The notes beneath the pieces were generated by a model that was given only the letters and a program-made list of their open reading frames with translations, had not been told where the DNA came from and did not search any database. The position numbers were made by a program, and so were the translations under genes. A stretch of 54,652 nucleotides of DNA, taken from positions 1 to 54,652 of the forward strand of contig JBHHZJ010000011.1 of assembly GCA_046758005.1 (NCBI GenBank), in the 5' to 3' direction. The first letter of the stretch is position 1. Each line of letters starts with the position of its first letter. This document shows, one piece after another, positions 1 through 10,140 of the stretch. Origin of the DNA: JBHHZJ01 sp046758005 (lineage in GTDB: Bacteria; Pseudomonadota; Alphaproteobacteria; Kiloniellales; J153).

Positions 1-1
1 C

Positions 2-1900
<1,899 letters not shown>

Positions 1901-2008
1901 CGCGTTGGCCGCGGCGCGTGTTATACCAGCGAGCGGATGAAGGCATCCACTCGCCGGTATTTCGTCCTTTGTTTGCGCGCCGCCGCCCAGGGCCAACCCG
2001 GCGCGCGG

Positions 2009-2050
2009 ATACCGATGAGCGCCCGAGTCATCTCGTGCGCTCATCGGTAT
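2009..2050. terminator. Long perfect hairpin between convergent genes (probable bidirectional terminator)
   Basis: Arms ATACCGATGAGCGC (2009-2022) and GCGCTCATCGGTAT (2037-2050) are perfectly complementary over 14 bp. The loop contains a further CGAG/CTCG stem around TCAT, giving an almost continuous 18-bp stem with one mismatch. It lies between the end of ppdK and the stop codon of the minus-strand CNB-FHA gene and touches that stop codon. There is no T-tract on either side, so intrinsic termination is inferred from placement; an mRNA 3'-end stabiliser is also possible. Confidence 0.6.
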
Positions 2051-2823
2051 TACGCCTCCGCGCGCTCGACGATGACGTTGAAGCGGAAGGGAGACTCCAG
2101 GCCGCCGGCCTGAACCCGATTGGCGCCGAAACGCAGGTCGGCGATGTCGGACTGCTCGAAGTGGCCGATTCGCCTGCCGTTGACGAGCGTGCCCAGGTGG
2201 CTTTCCAGGTCGCGCACGACGAGGCGGCCGTCCCGTCCCTCGATCGCGAACTGCAAGGGCGATATCTGATCGCCGCCAAGCGCCTGCAGCGTCAGATCCA
2301 GCTTGGTCGCGGTGGTGGCTTCGTCGGGCAGGAGGTGGCGTCCGACGTGGAAGGGCAGGTCCGCGACCACGACGCCTTCGCTGCCGATCTGCGAGCGCAT
2401 TTCCGGCGAGGCCGGAAGCAGCCGGATCCGCCTCACCTCGTCGTGGCGGGCGCCCTCGGTATAGATCCGGTGCGCCATGAGCTGGCTGTAGGCGTGCAGC
2501 AGGCGCTCGCAAAGCAGTCGCAGCAGCGGCAGGGCGAGCGGATTGTCGCGTCCGAAAATCGACAGGAACGTATCTTTGGGTATGACGATCAGGGTGACCG
2601 ACCCGAGGGCGCGCACCGTGGTCGAGCGGGGCTGGTTTCGGATGACGCTGGTCTCGCCGAAGATCGCGCCGTTGCCGAGGACGGCCAGGCGCACCTCCTC
2701 GTCCCCGACCTCGCGCAGAACCTCGACCTCGCCCTCGGTGATGACGAACACCGCCGCCCCGGGCTCGCCTTCCCGGTAGATGACATGGCCGGCCACGAAA
2801 CGCTCTTCGCTCAACGGATTCAT
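2050..2823 (-). CDS. Cyclic nucleotide-binding domain / FHA domain fusion protein
   Basis: 257 aa. The N-terminal half (about 8-115) is a cyclic-nucleotide-binding domain. It has a recognisable phosphate-binding cassette, FGETSVIRNQPRSTTVRA, with Glu57 and Arg66 that in the family contact the cyclic nucleotide. The C-terminal part (about 155-250) is an FHA domain (HVGR at 159-162; SPLQFAIEG; D...SHLGTLVNGRRI), which in other proteins binds phosphothreonine. The usual FHA His is Gln here (SPLQF), so phosphopeptide binding is uncertain. There is no transmembrane segment, HTH or enzymatic output domain, so it looks like a small adaptor linking a second messenger to a phosphoprotein. It is divergent from the MeaB-like GTPase. 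A 16-bp palindrome lies just upstream of the start codon. Confidence 0.85.
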   Translation of the reverse strand: MNPLSEERFVAGHVIYREGEPGAAVFVITEGEVEVLREVGDEEVRLAVLGNGAIFGETSVIRNQPRSTTVRALGSVTLIVIPKDTFLSIFGRDNPLALPLLRLLCERLLHAYSQLMAHRIYTEGARHDEVRRIRLLPASPEMRSQIGSEGVVVADLPFHVGRHLLPDEATTATKLDLTLQALGGDQISPLQFAIEGRDGRLVVRDLESHLGTLVNGRRIGHFEQSDIADLRFGANRVQAGGLESPFRFNVIVERAEA

Positions 2824-2831
2824 CGTGAAGA

Positions 2832-2847
2832 TATTGGCCTGCCAATA
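2832..2847. promoter_or_regulatory. Palindrome just upstream of the CNB-FHA start codon
   Basis: TATTGGC-CT-GCCAATA has perfect 7-bp arms and a 2-bp spacer. It begins 9 nt upstream of the minus-strand ATG at 2823. It sits in the only AT-rich patch of the divergent CNB-FHA/MeaB intergenic region, next to a TACGTA palindrome (about 2852-2857). The position suits an operator overlapping the transcript start or ribosome site. The binding protein is unknown. Confidence 0.4.
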
Positions 2848-2951
2848 CTTTACGTACTGCTAACGGCCGCGGCCGCTCCCGGCCCCCGCGCCGGCGGGCG
2901 CCGCGAATCCGCCCTTGACCCGCCGCCGCGGGCTCGGCCAACTGCGCGGCC

Positions 2952-3905
2952 ATGAGCGCGCGAGGCGGACCCGCATCCCTGGCGGATATCGAGGGCGGCG
3001 GCAAGGCGGCGCTGGCCCGCGCCCTGGCCGAGCTGGAGCGGGCCCCGGATGCGCCGGACTCGCTCGCCCTGCTCGACGCCGCCTTCGCCGCGCCCAGGGC
3101 CCAGGTCGTCGGCGTGACCGGCCCGCCGGGAGTCGGCAAGTCGACCCTGCTCGGCCGCCTGATCGCGCGCTATCGCGCGGCCGGGCGCACGGTCGGGGTG
3201 ATCGCGGTGGACCCGTCGTCCAGGCGCTCCGGCGGGGCGCTGCTGGGCGACCGGGTGCGGCTGCTCACCGATCCCACGGACGAGGGCGTGTTCGTGCGCT
3301 CCATGGCCGCGCGCGACCGCCTGGGCGGCCTGGCCGACGCGACCATGGCGGCGATGGTGGTGATGCGCGCCCTCTACGAGCGCGTGCTGATCGAGACCGT
3401 CGGCGTGGGCCAGTCGGAGACCGACGTGGCCGGCGCGGCCGACACCGTCGTGTTCTGCGTTCAGCCGGCCTCGGGCGATTCGCTGCAGTTCATGAAGGCG
3501 GGCATCGTGGAAATCCCGCACATCGCGGTGGTCACCAAGGCCGACATGGGCGCCCCGGCGCGCCGCGCGCTCTCCGACCTCAAGGGCGCCGTCTCGCTGG
3601 CCGGGCAGGGGCACGGCGGCGAGGACTGGCGGGTCGAGAGCCTGAGCGTGGCGGCGGCGAGCGGGCAGGGGCTCGACGACCTCCTCGACGCCTTGGAGCG
3701 GCGCGCCGCCTGGCTCGCGGAGGCCGGGCGCCTGGCGGCCCAACGTCGCGCCCAGGCCGAGGCGTGGCTGCACGAGGCGCTGCGCGCGCGCGTCGGGCGT
3801 ACCGGCGTGCAACGGGTCCGGACGCTCGGCCTGGACCTCGCCCTGCCGCCCGGGGCTTCGCCCTTCTCGCGCTTGGCCGCGCTGTCGGCCAAGGTATCCC
3901 GATGA
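2952..3905 (+). CDS. MeaB/ArgK-type G3E-family P-loop GTPase
   Basis: 317 aa, close to the family norm of about 330. Walker A is GPPGVGKSTL (about residues 57-66), followed by VIAVDPSSRRSGGALLGDR and the switch/DxxG-like region IETVGVGQSETDV, all typical of MeaB/ArgK. Family members are GTPase chaperones that load and protect B12-dependent acyl-CoA mutases such as methylmalonyl-CoA mutase. No mutase is encoded in the window, so the client is unknown. The base-specificity motif reads VTKAD rather than the common NKxD, a change to Thr that might relax nucleotide specificity. ATG 2952 was chosen because the ORF opened there gives the expected short N-terminus; no strong Shine-Dalgarno is seen. 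It is convergent with ygfZ, with a 21-nt gap. Confidence 0.88.
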   Translation: MSARGGPASLADIEGGGKAALARALAELERAPDAPDSLALLDAAFAAPRAQVVGVTGPPGVGKSTLLGRLIARYRAAGRTVGVIAVDPSSRRSGGALLGDRVRLLTDPTDEGVFVRSMAARDRLGGLADATMAAMVVMRALYERVLIETVGVGQSETDVAGAADTVVFCVQPASGDSLQFMKAGIVEIPHIAVVTKADMGAPARRALSDLKGAVSLAGQGHGGEDWRVESLSVAAASGQGLDDLLDALERRAAWLAEAGRLAAQRRAQAEAWLHEALRARVGRTGVQRVRTLGLDLALPPGASPFSRLAALSAKVSR

Positions 3906-3926
3906 CCGTTCGATCGGCCGGTCGGA

Positions 3927-4826
3927 TCAGAAACGCGCCCAGTCGGGCTTGCGCGCGGTCAGCCGCGCCTGCCCGGCCGTGAGCGCGCCGGGTGCCGCGC
4001 GTTCCAGGTGCTCCAGCCGCAATAGGGCCAGGCCCACGTCGCCCGCGACCGAGCGCATGATCCCCGCTTCCTTGCCGCCCAGCATGACCGGCGTTCCCGC
4101 CGCCGGCGGCGGACCGTCGATCTCCACCGGCAGCAGGCGCTTCTTGACGAGGCCGCGGAACTTGGTGCGCGCGGTCAGCTCCTGCCCGACGAAGCAGCCC
4201 TTTTTCCAGTCGACGCCGCCCAATTCGTCGAAGCCGTTCTCCAACAGCGGCGAGCGCTCCACCTCCAGGTCGCGGCTGCCGTCGGGCACCCCGAGCGAGA
4301 TGCGCAGGCGGTCGTAGTCGCCCGGCCGGGCGGGGGCGAAGCCGACCGCGCTCAGGGCCGCCTCGGCGCCCTGCCTGGGCAGGACGGCGCGCGCGCCCAG
4401 CGCCGGCAGGCGCGGATCGACGTAGACCAGACCGCCCGCAAACCGCGCCGCGCGCCCGGGCTCGCCCGGCAGCCCCAGCGCGGCGAGCGTGTCCGCGCCG
4501 AACAGCGCCGCCACGGCGTAGCGCTCGGCCGCGTCCTCGATCGTCACCCTGGAGCGCAGCTTGTAGATGCCGAGGCGGCGCCTCAGGTCGTCGCGCCGGC
4601 CGGCCTCGCAGTCGATCAGGACGGCGTCCTCCTCCGGCGCGGCGGTCAGGAAGAGCTCGTGCAGGAACTTGCCCTGCGGCGTCAGGAATGCGGACCAGAG
4701 CGCGCGCTGCGGCGTCAGTTTCTCGATGTCGTTGGACATCATCCCTTGCAGGAAGCCGCGCGTATCCGGCCCGCCCGCCCGCAGCACGGCGCGCGAGTCC
4801 AGGATCAAGGCCAGGCGCCCCGTCAT
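3927..4826 (-). CDS. ygfZ: YgfZ/GcvT-family folate-binding protein
   Basis: 299 aa. The diagnostic YgfZ signature is present as KKGCFVGQELTARTKFRG (about residues 204-221), with the conserved Cys. In the family this is a tetrahydrofolate-dependent protein that helps assemble or repair certain [4Fe-4S] clusters, acting in the cytosol. The N-terminus shows the GcvT-like folate-binding fold start (SRAVLRAGGPDTRGFLQGM). A GAGGGAGA ribosome-site-like stretch precedes the ATG at 4826. The gene stands alone, divergent from the first GT9 gene and convergent with the MeaB-type gene. The assignment to YgfZ rather than aminomethyltransferase rests on the KGCxxGQE motif. Confidence 0.92.
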   Translation of the reverse strand: MTGRLALILDSRAVLRAGGPDTRGFLQGMMSNDIEKLTPQRALWSAFLTPQGKFLHELFLTAAPEEDAVLIDCEAGRRDDLRRRLGIYKLRSRVTIEDAAERYAVAALFGADTLAALGLPGEPGRAARFAGGLVYVDPRLPALGARAVLPRQGAEAALSAVGFAPARPGDYDRLRISLGVPDGSRDLEVERSPLLENGFDELGGVDWKKGCFVGQELTARTKFRGLVKKRLLPVEIDGPPPAAGTPVMLGGKEAGIMRSVAGDVGLALLRLEHLERAAPGALTAGQARLTARKPDWARF

Positions 4827-4951
4827 GCCCGCGATTCTCCCTCGATGATGGTGGGGACTAGAAGGTGGCGACGGGCGCGGCGCTTGGCAAGGGCGGCGCC
4901 CGGTCCTTGGCAGGCCGGGCGGGCGGCCATATAACCCGCGCCGGAGGGATC

Positions 4952-5905
4952 ATGCGCCTGTTGTACATCACCGCGACCCGGGTCGGCGACGCCGTGCTCT
5001 CGACCGGGCTGCTCCAGCACTTGATCGACCGGCACCCCGGTCTCCGGGTGACCGTCGCCGCGGGCCGGCTCGCCGCGCCCCTGTTCGAGGCCGTGCCGGG
5101 GTTGGAGCGGACCGCGGCGATCGACAAGCGGCCGCTCAAGCTGCACTGGCTCGACCTCTGGCGCACGGCCGTCCTCCACCGCTGGGACCTGGTGGTGGAC
5201 CTGCGCGCCTCGATGATCGCCTACCTCCTGCCGGCGCGGCAACGCTCGGTCATCGGTCCCCGGACGCATGGGTGCCACCGGGTCGAGGAGCTGGCGGCGC
5301 TGCTCGGCCTCGATCCGCCGCCGGCGCCGACCGTGTGGCTCGCCCCGCGGCACGAGGCGGCCGCCGAGCGGTTGATTCCGCCGGGCGGTCCCGTGCTGGC
5401 GATGGGACCGGCGGCGAACTGGATCGGCAAGCAGTGGCGCGCCGCGCGCTTCGCCGAGCTCGCCCGGCGGCTGACCGGGCCGGGCGGCGCGCTCGCCGGC
5501 GCGCGGGTCGCGCTGCTGGCGGCCGCGCACGAGCGCGCGCAGGCCGAGCCGGTGATCGGCGCGCTGCCCGCGGACCGGGTGATCGACCTGGTCGGGGCGG
5601 TCGATCTGCCGACCGCGGCCGCCTGCATCCGCCGCTGCCGCCTCTTCCTCGGCAACGACTCCGGGTTGATGCATCTGGCCGCGGCGGCGGGCGCTCCCAC
5701 GCTGGGCCTGTTCGGGCCCAGCCCGGAATCGCGGTACCGGCCCTGGGGCCCGCGCGCGGCCTACGTGCGCACTCCGGAATCCTGCGCCGAGCTCGTGGCG
5801 CGCGGCCCCGGTGGCGGCGAGGCGCCGGACACGCTCATGGACGGGCTTTCGGTGTCGGCCGTGACCGCGGCGGCCGAAGCGCTGCTAGGCCGGACCCAGG
5901 AATAG
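4952..5905 (+). CDS. Glycosyltransferase family 9 (heptosyltransferase-like)
   Basis: 317 aa. The start at ATG 4952 is supported by a GGAGGG ribosome site 4-5 nt upstream and by the typical N-terminus MRLLYITATRVGDAVLSTGL; a longer open frame upstream is probably not translated. The C-terminal nucleotide-sugar site FLGNDSGLMHLAAAAGAPTL is the GT9 hallmark. Family members add heptose or related sugars to the lipopolysaccharide inner core on the cytoplasmic face of the inner membrane. It is one of three glycosyltransferases in a row (next: GT9 at 5934-6857 on the minus strand and GT4 at 6983-8044), suggesting a cell-envelope glycan cluster. The sugar donor cannot be read from the sequence. Confidence 0.88.
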   Translation: MRLLYITATRVGDAVLSTGLLQHLIDRHPGLRVTVAAGRLAAPLFEAVPGLERTAAIDKRPLKLHWLDLWRTAVLHRWDLVVDLRASMIAYLLPARQRSVIGPRTHGCHRVEELAALLGLDPPPAPTVWLAPRHEAAAERLIPPGGPVLAMGPAANWIGKQWRAARFAELARRLTGPGGALAGARVALLAAAHERAQAEPVIGALPADRVIDLVGAVDLPTAAACIRRCRLFLGNDSGLMHLAAAAGAPTLGLFGPSPESRYRPWGPRAAYVRTPESCAELVARGPGGGEAPDTLMDGLSVSAVTAAAEALLGRTQE

Positions 5906-5933
5906 CGCGGCAGGCGCCTGCGGTCGATTCCGC

Positions 5934-6857
5934 TCAGGCATCCGTCTCGATTGCGCCGAGCGCCGCGAGCACCGAATCGACCGGCAGGTCGGACAGGTGC
6001 GGCCGCTGCAAGGCGTGCACGTGGGGCCACGGCGGCTTCGACTTGATCGGGTGCGACTCCCGGGAGAACAGGACGACGACCGGGCATCCGGCGGCGGCGA
6101 TCAGATGGATCGGGCCGGTGTCGTTGCCGAGCGCCACACGGGCGCCGCGCGCCAGCGTGACGATCTCCGCCAGGTCGGTCCGGCCGCCGAGATCGCGGCA
6201 TTCTGCGCAGCCCTCGGCGATGCGGCGCAGTTCGGCCCGCTCGGCGGGGCCGCCGATCAGGACCGGCGCGATCCCGCGGCCGGCAAGTGCCCGGGCGACC
6301 TCGGCATAGCGTTCGGCCGGCCAGCGCTTGGCCGGGCGGTGCGGCGCGCTGCCCGGTACCAGCAGCGCGTAAGAGCGGGGCAGGGCGAAGCGGCCGACGT
6401 CGGCGTCGATGAACGACAGGTCGGGGGGGCCCACGCGCCGGATCCCGGCGAGCGCGAGCTGCGCGGCCTCGCGCTCGGCGATATGGAGAACGCGGTCGGG
6501 CGGCGGCTGGTAGCGGTGCGTGCAGCCCGCCACGGTGCCGATCCATTCCGGCTTTCCGGCGAGGCGGAAATACAAACCGGTCCGTTGCGAGCGCTGCAGG
6601 TCGTAGACCCGGTCGAAACCGGCGCGGCGCAGACGCCGGGCGAGCGCGAGCCAGGTTGCGATCTTCCACCAGCGCGGGCGCGGATCGACCCAGACCTCGT
6701 CGAAACAGCCCGACGCCTCGGCCAGCCCCACGTAGGGCGCGGTCGTCAGCAGCGTGATCCGCGCGCCTTGGTGATGGGCGCGGATCGCCTGGAAGGATCC
6801 GATCGAAAGCACGAAGTCGCCGAGCGCGGACAGCTTGATCACCAGGATCTTCGGCAC
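5934..6857 (-). CDS. Glycosyltransferase family 9 (heptosyltransferase-like)
   Basis: 307 aa. The N-terminus MPKILVIKLSALGDFVLSIG is classical for ADP-heptose:LPS heptosyltransferases. A C-terminal ALGNDTGPIHLIAAAGCPVVV carries the donor-binding Asp and His region. It differs clearly from the GT9 encoded just before it, so the two are paralogues with separate steps rather than a recent duplication. It converges with that gene (28-nt gap) and diverges from the GT4 gene. Likely role: transfer of a heptose or hexose during LPS core assembly. The acceptor is unknown. Confidence 0.9.
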   Translation of the reverse strand: MPKILVIKLSALGDFVLSIGSFQAIRAHHQGARITLLTTAPYVGLAEASGCFDEVWVDPRPRWWKIATWLALARRLRRAGFDRVYDLQRSQRTGLYFRLAGKPEWIGTVAGCTHRYQPPPDRVLHIAEREAAQLALAGIRRVGPPDLSFIDADVGRFALPRSYALLVPGSAPHRPAKRWPAERYAEVARALAGRGIAPVLIGGPAERAELRRIAEGCAECRDLGGRTDLAEIVTLARGARVALGNDTGPIHLIAAAGCPVVVLFSRESHPIKSKPPWPHVHALQRPHLSDLPVDSVLAALGAIETDA

Positions 6858-6982
6858 GGAACCTCGCTACATCGGGGCTCGGGTCGGGACCGGTCGATTC
6901 GACCTACTACAGGCGCGGCCTTTGCGTTACAAGGCGGTGCGTCGAGGGCGGCGCGAGGACTTGCGGGCGAGCGGACCGTGGC

Positions 6983-8044
6983 ATGCGTGTCATGCAGGTG
7001 ATGGCGGGGGGCGCGCACGGCGGCGCCGAGACCTTCTTCGTGGACTTGGTCTGCGCCCTGCACCGCGCGGGGCTTGCCCAGCGCGCCGTGATTCGCCGCA
7101 ACCCGGAGCGCTCCGGCATCCTGCGCGCATCGGGCGTCGGGGTCGCGGAACTGCGCTTCGGCGGCGCGGTCGATTTCCTGACCAAGCCCGCCCTGCGCCG
7201 GGAGATCGCAAGCTTCCGGCCCGACATCGTGCAGACCTGGATGGTGCGGGCCACCAAGGCCTGCCCCGGCGGATCTTTCATCCACGTCGGCTGGCTCGGC
7301 GGCTACTACAAGCCCGCCCGCTTTCGCGCCTGCGACCAGGTGGTCGGGGTGACGCCGGACATCGCCCGGCACATGCGCGACGCGGGCTGGCCGGCGCGGC
7401 GGGCCCATTACCTGCCCACCTTCGCGGTCGCCGAGCCGGCCGCGCCGCGGCGCCGCGCCGAGTACGGCACCCCGGACGACGTGCCGCTGCTGCTCGCCCT
7501 CGGCCGCCTGCACGTCAAGAAGGCTTTCGACGTCCTGTTGAAGGCGCTGTGCGCGGCGCCGCGCGCCTGGCTCTGGATCGCCGGGGAGGGCGAGCTGCGC
7601 GCGCAGCTCGAGCGGCTCGCCCGCGAGCTCGGCGTGGCGCAGCGCGTCCGCTTCCTCGGTTGGCGCCACGACCGCGAGGCCCTGCTCGCGACCGCGGACA
7701 TCTGCGTCTTTCCCTCGCGCTACGAGCCCTTCGGCACCGTGACCGTCGAGGCCTGGGCGAGCGGGACGCCGCTGGTCGCCGCCGCCAGCGCGGGGCCGGC
7801 GAGCATGATCCGGGACGGCGAGGACGGCCTGCTCGTGCCGGTGGACGACGCGGAGGCCCTGGCCGCGGCCATCAATCGCCTGATCGCCGAGCCGGACCTC
7901 GGCGAACGCTTGGCCGAAGCCGGGCGGCGGCGCTATGAGGCCGAGTTCACGGAAGCGGCGTGCGTGCGCCGCTACATCGCGTTCTACGAGAGCCTGACGG
8001 CGCAGCGCCCCGCCGCCGCGGCGATGACCGCGGCCGGGGTCTGA
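6983..8044 (+). CDS. Glycosyltransferase family 4 (GT-B)
   Basis: 353 aa. The N-terminal acceptor domain starts MRVMQVMAGGAHGGAETFF, with the GGAE loop typical of GT4. The donor domain has FPSRYEPFGTVTVEAWASGTPLVA (about 238-261), holding the conserved E-x7-E motif, and LLALGRLHVKKAFDVLL at its start. It is likely a retaining transferase for LPS or another surface glycan, next to two GT9 genes. The stop overlaps the start of the dihydroorotase-like gene (TGATG at 8042-8046), so the two are probably co-transcribed, although their functions look unrelated. ATG 6992 is an alternative start; no clear ribosome site separates them. Confidence 0.9.
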   Translation: MRVMQVMAGGAHGGAETFFVDLVCALHRAGLAQRAVIRRNPERSGILRASGVGVAELRFGGAVDFLTKPALRREIASFRPDIVQTWMVRATKACPGGSFIHVGWLGGYYKPARFRACDQVVGVTPDIARHMRDAGWPARRAHYLPTFAVAEPAAPRRRAEYGTPDDVPLLLALGRLHVKKAFDVLLKALCAAPRAWLWIAGEGELRAQLERLARELGVAQRVRFLGWRHDREALLATADICVFPSRYEPFGTVTVEAWASGTPLVAAASAGPASMIRDGEDGLLVPVDDAEALAAAINRLIAEPDLGERLAEAGRRRYEAEFTEAACVRRYIAFYESLTAQRPAAAAMTAAGV

Positions 8045-9384
8045 TGGCCGGGCGCTTCGACCTCCTGGTCAAGGGCGGCACCGCCGTGACGCTTGCCGGC
8101 GTCGGGAGCGCCGATATCGGTGTCGCCGACGGGCGCGTGGCCGCGATCGGCGCGCTCGACCGCGGGGCCGCGGGCGAGGTGTTGGACGCGCGCGGCCTGC
8201 ACGTGTTGCCGGGCGCGATCGACACCCAGGTCCATTTCCGCGAGCCCGGCCTGGAACACAAGGAAGACCTTGGCACCGGCACCGCGGCCGCGGCGCTGGG
8301 CGGCGTCGCGGCCGTGTTCGACATGCCGAACACCGCGCCCTCCACGCTCTCGGCCGCGAACCTGGAGGACAAGCTCGCCCGCGCCGAAGGCCGCGCCTGG
8401 GTCGATCACGCCTTCTTCGTCGGCGCGGCGGCGGAGAACGTCGACGACCTGGCCGAACTGGAGCGCCGGCCCGGCTGCTGCGGGGTCAAGGTGTTCATGG
8501 GCTCCTCGACCGGCAGCCTGCTGGTCGAGGACGACGAGACCCTGCTCCAGGTGCTGCGCGCCGGCAATCGCCGGGTCGCCGTGCACGCCGAGGACGAGAC
8601 GCGCCTGCGCGAACGCCTCGTGCTCGTGCGCGGCGGCGCCGACGTGGCCCTGCACCCGGAATGGCGCGACGCCGAGGCGGCGCGTCTGGCGACCGCGCGC
8701 CTGATGGTGCTCGCCCGGCGCGCCGGGCGCCGCGTTCATGTCCTGCACGTCAGCACGGCCGAGGAGGTCCCGATCCTGGCGCGCAACAAGGACCTCGCCA
8801 CCGTCGAGGTCACGCCGCAGCACCTGACGCTGGCCGCGCCCGACTGCTACGAGCGCCTCGGCGCGCGCGCCCAGATGAACCCGCCGATCCGCGAGCCCCG
8901 CCACCGCGAGGCGCTGTGGCGGGCGGTGGACGCGGGAATCGTCGACGTGATCGGCTCCGACCACGCCCCGCACACCCTGGAGGAGAAGGCGCGGCCCTAT
9001 CCGACCTCGCCGTCCGGCATGCCGGGTGTGCAGACCCTGGTCCCGATCCTGCTCGATCGCCTCAGCGCCGGGCGGCTCGGCATCGAGCGCTTGGCGGACC
9101 TGATCAGCGCCGGGCCGGCGCGCGTCTACGGGATCGCCGGCAAGGGCCGGATCGCGGTCGGCTACGACGCGGACTTCACGATCGTGGATCTCGAGGCGCG
9201 GCGCGAGATCACGCGCGACTGGCTGGCCTCGAAATGCGGCTGGTCGTCGTTCGAGGGCATGAGCGTGACCGGTTGGCCCAAGGCCACCGTCGTGCGCGGC
9301 CGCGTCGTGATGCGCGAGGACGAGCTGCTCGGCGCGCCGGCCGGTCGGCCCGTGCGATTCCTGGAGGCGCTGCCGCGCGAGTGA
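8044..9384 (+). CDS. Dihydroorotase-like amidohydrolase with an altered metal motif
   Basis: 446 aa. It has the full class I dihydroorotase layout: metal-binding region IDTQVHFREPG (59-69), NT in DMPNT, Lys149 in CGVKVFMGSSTG (the carbamylated Lys position), His181 in VAVHAEDE, a later His in VLHVSTAEE and Asp in IGSDHAPHT. The canonical HxH pair is QVH: Gln62 replaces the first metal-ligand His. Dihydroorotase cyclises carbamoyl-aspartate in pyrimidine synthesis. I recall QVH in some alphaproteobacterial homologues but could not check whether these are active, so it may be an active subfamily, a structural pseudo-dihydroorotase or a related hydantoinase/allantoinase-type enzyme. The ATG at 8044 overlaps the GT4 stop. 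Confidence 0.85.
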   Translation: MAGRFDLLVKGGTAVTLAGVGSADIGVADGRVAAIGALDRGAAGEVLDARGLHVLPGAIDTQVHFREPGLEHKEDLGTGTAAAALGGVAAVFDMPNTAPSTLSAANLEDKLARAEGRAWVDHAFFVGAAAENVDDLAELERRPGCCGVKVFMGSSTGSLLVEDDETLLQVLRAGNRRVAVHAEDETRLRERLVLVRGGADVALHPEWRDAEAARLATARLMVLARRAGRRVHVLHVSTAEEVPILARNKDLATVEVTPQHLTLAAPDCYERLGARAQMNPPIREPRHREALWRAVDAGIVDVIGSDHAPHTLEEKARPYPTSPSGMPGVQTLVPILLDRLSAGRLGIERLADLISAGPARVYGIAGKGRIAVGYDADFTIVDLEARREITRDWLASKCGWSSFEGMSVTGWPKATVVRGRVVMREDELLGAPAGRPVRFLEALPRE

Positions 9385-9396
9385 AGGGTTGCGGCC

Positions 9397-9660
9397 CTAG
9401 TGCAGGGTGAGCGGGCCGTCGTCAAAGTGCCATTCGGCCGGCCGGATGATGCCGACGTAGCCGATGCGCACCGAATGCACCGTGCCTTCGAGCTCGCGCT
9501 CCCAGAAGCAGAGGAACTCGTTGAGCTTGGGGAAGTCGGGCACCCGGTCGAGCGACTGCCACAGATAGCTCTGGAGCAGGTTGGGGTAATCCGGCATGCG
9601 GTAGATGATCTCCGCCGTCGTCAGGCGATAGTCTTGAACCGTATCCTCGGTCTCGTCCAT
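9397..9660 (-). CDS. usg: Usg family protein
   Basis: 87 aa. The sequence YRLTTAEIIYRMPDYPNLL, then LQSYLWQSLDRVPDFPKL and FWERELEGTVHSVRIG, matches the small Usg family, first noted beside tryptophan genes in alphaproteobacteria and restricted largely to that class. The function is unknown. The protein is soluble, acidic at the N-terminus, and lacks a signal peptide. It is convergent with the dihydroorotase-like gene (12-nt gap) and not in an operon. Its presence is one of the better taxonomic clues in the window. The start was chosen as the only ATG giving full family length. Confidence 0.85.
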   Translation of the reverse strand: MDETEDTVQDYRLTTAEIIYRMPDYPNLLQSYLWQSLDRVPDFPKLNEFLCFWERELEGTVHSVRIGYVGIIRPAEWHFDDGPLTLH

Positions 9661-9850
9661 CGGAGCCCCTCCTGCGGATCGTGGGCCCGGCCGTCGAAAC
9701 GGCGCCCAGACGACAAGGTCGCGGAAATTTTCTGCAAATCCGTTAAGATCCGGGGCTTGGTTAACGAAGGTAAACGCCTTGGTTGACGGGGGAACTCCCG
9801 GACCGGCCTCGGGCTCGGTCCGGAACGCGGAACGCGGGGACTTGGAGGCG

Positions 9851-10084
9851 ATGACGGGGATGGTTCGGGTGCTTGGTGCGGTCGGCGTGGCGATGCTCCT
9901 CGGTGCCTGCGCGTCGCTCGAGCCCGGCGATCCTTTTCCCGGCTGGTCGGCGCCCTATTCGACGGCCGCGCCGGCCGCGCGCTACTGCTACCGCACGCTC
10001 GCGGAAGTCGATTGCCATGCGCAGCCGCTGCCCGGCGAGGCGAACCGGCAGGTCGGGTACTTCGACGCGCCGGTGGGCTACTGA
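9851..10084 (+). CDS. Small predicted lipoprotein
   Basis: 77 aa. Translation from ATG 9851 (preceded by TTGGAGG) gives MTGMVRVLGAVGVAMLLGAC, a short basic/hydrophobic signal ending in the lipobox LLGAC with lipidation Cys20. The mature part is about 57 residues, rich in Pro and Ala, with two further Cys (YCYRTLAEVDCHAQPLP) that could form a disulfide in the periplasm. No family is recognised. The open frame extends upstream to 9779, but the ribosome site and signal peptide favour 9851. It is isolated between usg and the convergent epimerase-type gene. Confidence 0.7.
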   Translation: MTGMVRVLGAVGVAMLLGACASLEPGDPFPGWSAPYSTAAPAARYCYRTLAEVDCHAQPLPGEANRQVGYFDAPVGY

Positions 10085-10140
10085 AGCCCTCGGCTCCATT
10101 CGCCTTGCGGTTGTAGGTGTCGGCGATCCGGACCCGGTCG

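Noticed and set aside
9744..9780. TTAA-containing sequence that might be a CtrA site upstream of the lipoprotein gene
   Set aside because: The two TTAA elements are 14 bp apart, not the 7 bp of the CtrA consensus.
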